DNA of 12,525 nt from contig CAYPYI010000040.1 of the NCBI GenBank assembly GCA_964415085.1, forward strand, positions 1-12,525. The letters run 5' to 3'. The notes beneath the pieces are model-generated. The model saw only the letters and a program-made list of their open reading frames with translations. It had not been told where the DNA came from and ran no database searches. This document shows, one piece after another, positions 8,299-12,525 of the stretch (its first letter is position 1; every line of letters begins with the position of its first letter). This DNA is from CAYPYI01 sp964415085. Its GTDB lineage: Bacteria; Bacillota; Clostridia; Tissierellales; Tissierellaceae. Position numbers and translations under genes: made by a program.

Positions 8299-8327
8299 AT
8301 TTTACTAAACTAAATCTTTATTGTCAA
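8299..8327 (-). promoter_or_regulatory. Sigma-A type promoter for the proS T-box transcript
   Basis: A perfect -35 TTGACA (8327-8322), a spacer of exactly 17 bases, and a -10 TAAAAT (8304-8299). The -35 and most of the spacer lie within the final codons of ispF, and the -10 begins directly after its stop. Transcription would start near 8292, just before stem I of the T-box. Confidence 0.75.
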
Positions 8328-8796
8328 TCCTATTTAACAAGCATACACTATAAGATGACATTCCTTCTTCTCTTCCTACAAAACCTAATTTTTCTGTTGT
8401 AGTTGCTTTTATATTTATATTACTTATATCTGTTTTTAATTCACTTGATATTATCTTTCTCATATCTTCAATATATGGTGCTAGTTTAGGTTTTTGTGCT
8501 GCTACTGTAGCATCAATATTACCAATCTCATAACCCTCATCTAACATAACCTTATAAACTTGTCTTAATAGCTTTATACTAGATATATCCTTATACTTCA
8601 TATCAGTATCTGGAAAATGCTTACCAATATCACCTTTAGCTAAAGCACCCAATATCGAGTCCATAATTGCATGAATTAGAACATCTGCATCTGAATGCCC
8701 TAAAAGTCCTTTATCATGAGGTATTTCTACTCCTCCAATAATTAAGGCTCTATTATCTACTAATTCATGTACATCATATCCAAATCCTATTCTCAT
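8305..8796 (-). CDS. ispF: 2-C-methyl-D-erythritol 2,4-cyclodiphosphate synthase
   Basis: MEP-pathway enzyme that cyclises CDP-methylerythritol 2-phosphate to MEcPP with loss of CMP; a homotrimer with zinc. 163 residues, normal length. The N-terminus MRIGFGYDVHEL supplies zinc ligands D8 and H10, and the third, H42, is in HSDADVLIHAIMDS (34-47). The C-terminal signature ATTTEKLGFVGREEG (131-145) is present. The start is ATG at 8796-8794 with GGAGG 5 bases upstream. A TTG four codons earlier falls within the ribosome-binding region and is rejected. It begins 12 bases after the ispD stop, so the two form a translationally close pair. The 3' end doubles as the proS promoter. Confidence 0.97.
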   Translation of the reverse strand: MRIGFGYDVHELVDNRALIIGGVEIPHDKGLLGHSDADVLIHAIMDSILGALAKGDIGKHFPDTDMKYKDISSIKLLRQVYKVMLDEGYEIGNIDATVAAQKPKLAPYIEDMRKIISSELKTDISNINIKATTTEKLGFVGREEGMSSYSVCLLNRIDNKDLV

Positions 8797-8808
8797 TATA
8801 TCCTCCAA

Positions 8809-9549
8809 TTAAATACTTACTATAAAGTCCTTACTAGATTTTAACTTATCTAAATCTTTTAATAATGACTCTCCTATTATTAAATCTTCTGGAGTTGTTA
8901 TTTTTATATTATCATAACTACCCATCAACATTTTTATAGGATATCCTCTTTTTTCAACTAAAGAACTATCATCTGTTCCCATTATTCCTTCTTCCATAGC
9001 ATACTCGTATCCGTCTTTTAGAATCCTAGTCCAAAAACATTGCGGAGTTTGTGCTGCCCAAAGAAGGCTTCTTTTAGGTGTGTGATGAACTGTATTTTCA
9101 TCTTCTCTAATTACTTTCATAGTATCCTTAACAGGAACACCTATGACACATGATCCATGTTCTAATACACCTTCTATACCTTTTTCAATATGCTCTATTT
9201 TTATAAAAGGTCTAGCTCCATCATGAGTTAGTACAATATCAGATTTTTCACTTAATGCTAGTATTCCATTATATATAGAGTCTTGTCTTTCTTTTCCGCC
9301 TCTTATTATATGTCTTACTTTTTTAAATCCATATTTATTTACTATTTCATGTTTGCAATATTCTACCTCTTCTTCTTTAGATACTACTATTATTTCATCA
9401 ATGTATGTGCATTGTTCAAATTTCTCTATTGTGTGTGCTAATATAGGTTTATTGTCTATAACTAAAAATTGCTTATTTATTTTACTTCCCATTCTATTAC
9501 TCATTCCTGCTGCCGCTATAATAACAGAAACATTATAACCTTTATACAC
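8809..9549 (-). CDS. ispD: 2-C-methyl-D-erythritol 4-phosphate cytidylyltransferase
   Basis: MEP-pathway enzyme joining CTP and methylerythritol phosphate into CDP-methylerythritol. 246 residues; the family is usually 225-245. The nucleotide-binding loop is AAAGMSNRMGSKINKQF (12-28), with R19 and K26 in the expected places. RGGKERQDS (83-91), THDGARPF (108-115), VPVKDTMK and TPQCFW follow the family pattern. The start is a GTG at 9549-9547 with GAGGTGA about 5 bases upstream. The nearest ATG is out of frame. The product feeds a cytidylylated substrate to IspE (not in the window), and IspF follows. Confidence 0.96.
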   Translation of the reverse strand: MYKGYNVSVIIAAAGMSNRMGSKINKQFLVIDNKPILAHTIEKFEQCTYIDEIIVVSKEEEVEYCKHEIVNKYGFKKVRHIIRGGKERQDSIYNGILALSEKSDIVLTHDGARPFIKIEHIEKGIEGVLEHGSCVIGVPVKDTMKVIREDENTVHHTPKRSLLWAAQTPQCFWTRILKDGYEYAMEEGIMGTDDSSLVEKRGYPIKMLMGSYDNIKITTPEDLIIGESLLKDLDKLKSSKDFIVSI

Positions 9550-9621
9550 TATATCTCACCTCTTCTTGATAATTATAGCATAAATACCTTATTTTTTGTA
9601 TTATTACTTAACTAAACTATC

Positions 9622-9650
9622 ATTATATCACATACGTAAGGACTTTTAAA
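9622..9650 (-). promoter_or_regulatory. Probable promoter for ispD-ispF (extended -10)
   Basis: TATAAT at 9627-9622 preceded by TGA (extended -10, TGn), with TTTAAA 17 bases upstream at 9650-9645 as a 4-of-6 match to -35. It would give a leader of about 65 bases. A second TGC-TATAAT lies at 9580-9572 with a poor -35 and would give a leader under 20 bases. Which one is used is unknown. Confidence 0.55.
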
Positions 9651-9677
9651 AAGATAATTATACGTGCTATTTATAAT

Positions 9678-10858
9678 CTATTCAAGCTCAATTGTACCAA
9701 AGTAGTGTTTATTTTCGCCACTAGTAGGACATTTATATGGAATTTGACATAATACAAATAATTTATCTTCATGAGATACTAATTTATTTAATCCTACTCC
9801 CATATCTTCAGATAACTTATCAAATATATATTCTATTTCCCAAGTTTTTCCCTTATCTTTTGATACCATTATACTACCATGCCATTTCTCTTTATTACTA
9901 TATGACATATTTCCTGCATAAATTTTACCTTCATGCTCTATCATTGAATATATAGATCCACCATATGGTTTTGGTGTTTTAAATACCTCTTCAACTTTTT
10001 CTGTTTCTTTATTAAATCTAGCTATTCCTGAATATGGGGCACCATCTAAACCAAGTATTAAATAATCCCCTATATCTATAATGCTAGTAGGATGATAATT
10101 TCCCCAGTCTATACTCCTCCAATTATCTCCCTTATCTTCTGATATTAAGAGTCTCTTGTTTAAATCACCTATTACTTGATAAACAATATTTTCATTATTT
10201 TTATCAACAATTATTTTATGATTATGATATCCTTCTTCTCTCTTAGGATTATATGTTAATTTAAAGTCCTCTCCAAAGTTATCTGATTTATATATACGTC
10301 TTGCGTTATCTTTTTCTGATTTGATACCATATTCCGATATATATACATTACCTTTTTTATCTGATGCTATATTCCAGTGGTATGCATCTCCTGATTTAAG
10401 TGTTAGAACTTTTTTGAAATTTTTACCATTATCATCTGATAAATAAATATCTCCATTTGGACTGTCTATCCATCTACTTTCACTAGTAGTCAAAAGAAGA
10501 TTACCATTTTCTAAAGTATGCATAGTTATAATATTTTTATCAAAAGTTTGGACTAATTCTCTTTTTTCATTAATCCCTTTTGTTCGATATAAATTATTTC
10601 TATCTATTACTCCATAAAGATATTCATTATCACTTTCTAAAACTCTAAAACCATCTTTTGAAAACTCATATCCCCCAGATAATTCAATATCTTCATATTT
10701 TAATTGAATCTTAGTTTCATTTGATAAAAATTTTTGATTAAGTAATTTCCTTATACTAAAAAATCTAAATAACTGGCGTTAATACTACTTATAATTCCTA
10801 TTATTAATATTAATGCAACTGATATTATTATTGTTAGTTTTACAAATTTCTTTTTCAC
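9678..10858 (-). pseudogene. Signal-anchored Asp-box (BNR) beta-propeller protein, interrupted by a -1 frameshift
   Basis: Frame A starts at GTG 10858-10856, with GGGAGG 5 bases upstream, and encodes MKKKFVKLTIIISVALILII and onward: a signal peptide or membrane anchor that stops after 35 codons (TAA 10753-10751). Frame B, one base back, runs open from about 10780 to the TAA at 9678. Joining them at the T6 run 10763-10758 gives about 393 residues. Frame B holds four Asp-boxes: SDDNGKNF, SDNFGEDF, SEDKGDNW and SKDKGKTW. Counted from the ATG at 10523 they start at 29, 80, 128 and 221, three of them about 50 residues apart, like propeller blades. No FRIP motif or sialidase catalytic set was seen, so sialidase activity is not claimed. 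No lipobox. Without the shift, translation would need the ATG at 10523, which lacks a ribosome site and a signal peptide. The cause may be a base loss, a sequencing error or recoding. The substrate is unknown. Confidence 0.75.
10757..10763 (-). other. U UUU UUA heptamer at the frame junction
   Basis: In the signal-peptide frame the codons read GAT TTT TTA GTA TAA, so the heptamer has the X XXY YYZ phasing of a classic -1 slippery site. Slipping back one base leads directly into AGT ATA AGG, the start of the propeller frame. The same T6 run would also be prone to one-base loss. Downstream I see only a weak TAAG/CTTA hairpin, so programmed frameshifting is not established. Confidence 0.5.
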
Positions 10859-10863
10859 ATGAA

Positions 10864-10892
10864 CCTCCCAAAGTCTTTTTACAACCATTATA
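10864..10892 (-). promoter_or_regulatory. Promoter -10 and ribosome site of the propeller gene
   Basis: TGC-TATAAT, an extended -10 element, at 10895-10887, without a good -35, followed about 20 bases later by GGGAGG (10869-10864) and the GTG start at 10858. It gives the gene its own short-leader transcript after the yacL terminator. The ATG overlapping this GTG is followed at once by TGA, so GTG is the usable start. Confidence 0.55.
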
Positions 10893-10961
10893 GCATATGC
10901 CATTAAAAATGCTATTACTTTAGTATTTTTAGCAAATTATGACTATTATTTATTACAAACA

Positions 10962-10997
10962 TAAAAAAAGTTGTTATATTAATTAATATAACAACTT
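10962..10997 (-). terminator. Intrinsic terminator after yacL
   Basis: A perfect 30-base inverted repeat at 10997-10968 (AAGTTGTTATATTAA and its complement) is followed by seven U in the transcript. It lies 22 bases after the yacL stop and separates carD-yacL from the propeller gene. The hairpin is AU-rich but fully paired. Confidence 0.88.
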
Positions 10998-11019
10998 GTA
11001 TTTTACTATTAAATTATGT

Positions 11020-12135
11020 TTAGTTTCCTAATAAATTTTTAGGCTTACCAAATATCATTTTTCCTGCTGATGTTTGTAATACACTCGTTACTACAACATC
11101 TATTGTCTCGCCTATATATCTTTTCCCAGATTCAACAACTATCATAGTCCCATCATCTAGATATGCTAAGCCTTGACCTGATTCCTTACCATCTCTTACT
11201 ACCTCTACTACCATCTCTTCTCCAGGTAATACAACAGGTTTTACAGCATTTGCAAGTTCATTAATATTTAATACCTTTATATTTTGAACATTTGCCACCT
11301 TATTAAGATTGTAATCATTAGTAAGAATTTTACCATTTAAATCTTGAGTTAACTTTAAAAGTTTAGAATCTACTTCTTTTATATCTTTATATTTTTTATC
11401 ATGGATAATTATTTCTATATCCAACTCTTTTTGCATTTTATTTAAGATATCAAGACCTCTACGACCTCTTTTTCTTTTTAAATCATCTGATGAATCTGCA
11501 ATATGTTGTAATTCATTTAAAACAAATTCTGGAATTACAAGTGGTCCTTCTAAAAAACCAGTACTGCAAATATCTGCTATTCTACCATCTATTATTACAC
11601 TAGTATCAAGTATTTTTGGAATATTTAATCCTTCTTCTTGTCCAACTCTTTTTTCTACTTCAACCTTATCAGAGTTTCTCCATTTTACTCTTAGTCTTTC
11701 TATAGCTCCATCAACATCTGCTCTTTTCCTTGTTGCTATTTTCATTCCTAAATAACCACAAAGTGCAAATATAACTATTTGAATTACTGATCCTATTATA
11801 GGACCACCTAAATTTCCAAATGGCTGACTTGCTAGAAAAGCTATTACAAGACCCAATATAAGTCCTATAGTTCCAAGTATGATATCCGATGCTGGAATTT
11901 TCTGTATTTCATTTTCCAAAAATTCTATCATAATTTTACTTCTACGTAATATTCTCGGTGAAATAATATAAAATATAATTGCGAATATTAGAACAACACC
12001 TATATTCAAGGCTATGGCTAATAAGCCAGTATTGTCTAATAAAATAACATTAAAATGATCTAAAACATTTAAAAATCCAAAGCCTAATAGGCCCCCAATA
12101 ATACCTATAAATATTCGTAAAGCATTACGAATCAC
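11020..12135 (-). CDS. yacL: Membrane-anchored PIN-TRAM domain protein (YacL family)
   Basis: 371 residues. Four hydrophobic segments fill the N-terminus (about 5-25, 37-59, 85-103 and 112-133). A PIN nuclease-like domain follows (about 174-290): ILDTSVIIDGRI with D177, PEFVLNEL with E203 or E207, D256 in DSKLL, and TNDYNL with D274, an acidic set consistent with metal-dependent RNA cleavage. The TRAM domain (about 300-363), with LPGEEMVVEVVRDGKESGQG, is a likely RNA binder. The family is widespread in Firmicutes next to ispD; its exact role is not settled, and nuclease activity is inferred from the domain. The start is GTG at 12135 with GGGGGTG 5 bases upstream. It lies 28 bases after carD, so probably co-transcribed, and ends before a strong terminator. 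Confidence 0.93.
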   Translation of the reverse strand: MIRNALRIFIGIIGGLLGFGFLNVLDHFNVILLDNTGLLAIALNIGVVLIFAIIFYIISPRILRRSKIMIEFLENEIQKIPASDIILGTIGLILGLVIAFLASQPFGNLGGPIIGSVIQIVIFALCGYLGMKIATRKRADVDGAIERLRVKWRNSDKVEVEKRVGQEEGLNIPKILDTSVIIDGRIADICSTGFLEGPLVIPEFVLNELQHIADSSDDLKRKRGRRGLDILNKMQKELDIEIIIHDKKYKDIKEVDSKLLKLTQDLNGKILTNDYNLNKVANVQNIKVLNINELANAVKPVVLPGEEMVVEVVRDGKESGQGLAYLDDGTMIVVESGKRYIGETIDVVVTSVLQTSAGKMIFGKPKNLLGN

Positions 12136-12163
12136 TATTTCACCCCCTTTTCAAATTATATAA

Positions 12164-12525
12164 CTATTCTTCTTCTTCAATACTTTCATAATCTATCGAT
12201 TTAGCAATAAACTTCTCTACATCTTCAACAGATTTTTCGAAAACTAATACCATTTCTGAAAATAACATTTGTTTTGCATCACTAAGCATCTTTCTTTCTC
12301 CAGTAGATAAGCCTTTTTCTACATCAAGTAGCATTAAGTTTCTTACTACAGCAGCAATTTCATAGATGTCTCCAGATTTAATCTTATCCATATTAGATCT
12401 GTATCTTCTGTTCCAATTTTGAGGCATCTTACTTCTATCACCTTCTAAAATAGTAACTACATCTTCCATCTCTTCTTTTGTAATAATCTCTCTTACTCCT
12501 ACTTCTTCAACCTTATCAAGTGGAA
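12164..12525 (-). CDS. carD: CarD/CdnL-family RNA polymerase-binding transcription regulator (partial, N-terminus cut)
   Basis: CarD proteins bind the RNA polymerase beta subunit and stabilise open promoter complexes, often at rRNA promoters. The window holds the last 119 codons; the frame stays open to the edge at 12525, so the ATG at 12469 is internal. Recognisable family features are VGVREIIT, the NWNRRYRSN stretch carrying the conserved tryptophan that contacts the promoter minor groove in mycobacterial CarD, KSGDIYEIAAVVRNL, and EKGLSTGERKML of the helical DNA-binding domain. The N-terminal polymerase-interacting (Tudor-like) domain lies outside. The tail is acidic (IEEEE). The 28-base gap to yacL suggests an operon. 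Symbol by family. Confidence 0.92.
   Translation of the reverse strand, partial: PLDKVEEVGVREIITKEEMEDVVTILEGDRSKMPQNWNRRYRSNMDKIKSGDIYEIAAVVRNLMLLDVEKGLSTGERKMLSDAKQMLFSEMVLVFEKSVEDVEKFIAKSIDYESIEEEE

Noticed and set aside
8797..8808. Upstream TTG start for ispF
   Set aside because: It would encode the ribosome-binding GGAGG itself; ATG 8796 gives the canonical MRIGFGYDVH start.
3980..9955. Several plus-strand open frames of 60-134 codons opposite cysS, gltX, proS, ispD and the propeller gene
   Set aside because: They lie antisense to well-supported genes, have low-complexity hydrophobic translations rich in Leu, Ile, His and Phe, and show no ribosome sites; they are shadows of AT-rich codon use.
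9678..10523. Propeller frame as a complete cytoplasmic 281-residue gene starting at ATG 10523
   Set aside because: No ribosome site precedes this ATG, and coding-like sequence in the same frame continues over 80 codons upstream to a well-formed signal-peptide start one frame away.

Overview
Low-GC Firmicute chromosome, most likely a Peptostreptococcaceae (Clostridioides-like) genome. This rests on strong AT bias in codons and spacers, AGGAGG-type ribosome sites, and the minus-strand order carD - yacL - ispD - ispF - proS - gltX - cysS - mrnC - thyX. That order resembles the rpoB-distal housekeeping block of clostridia as I remember it; I could not run a comparison. All genes read on the minus strand, so transcription runs from position 12525 towards 1.

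Layout in transcription order. (1) 12525-11020: the 3' part of a CarD-family RNA polymerase regulator, then the membrane PIN-TRAM protein YacL, closed by a perfect inverted-repeat terminator (10962-10997). (2) 10900-9678: a signal-anchored Asp-box (BNR) beta-propeller protein with its own promoter. Its reading frame is broken by one base at a T6 run that is also a U UUU UUA heptamer. It looks like an accessory gene set between yacL and ispD. (3) 9650-8305: ispD and ispF, two steps of the MEP isoprenoid pathway, behind a likely promoter. (4) 8327-6311: a proline-type T-box leader (CCU specifier, terminator, promoter buried in the 3' end of ispF) controlling proS. (5) 6151-2814: gltX, cysS and mrnC, with cysS and mrnC nearly touching. 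(6) 2824-1: thyX, starting inside the end of mrnC and interrupted after 199 codons plus 2 bases by a group II intron in the same orientation. The intron (5' end GTGCG at 2225) carries a 712-base ribozyme segment and an intact reverse transcriptase/maturase frame that leaves the window at position 1. The intron 3' end (domains V and VI) and the second thyX exon lie outside.

Functionally most of the block is translation and core metabolism: three aminoacyl-tRNA synthetases, a 23S rRNA maturation nuclease, isoprenoid precursor synthesis and flavin-dependent thymidylate synthesis. The two accessory elements are the most notable parts: a retroelement that makes ThyX production depend on RNA splicing, and the frameshifted propeller gene. 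No tRNA, rRNA or CRISPR array was seen.
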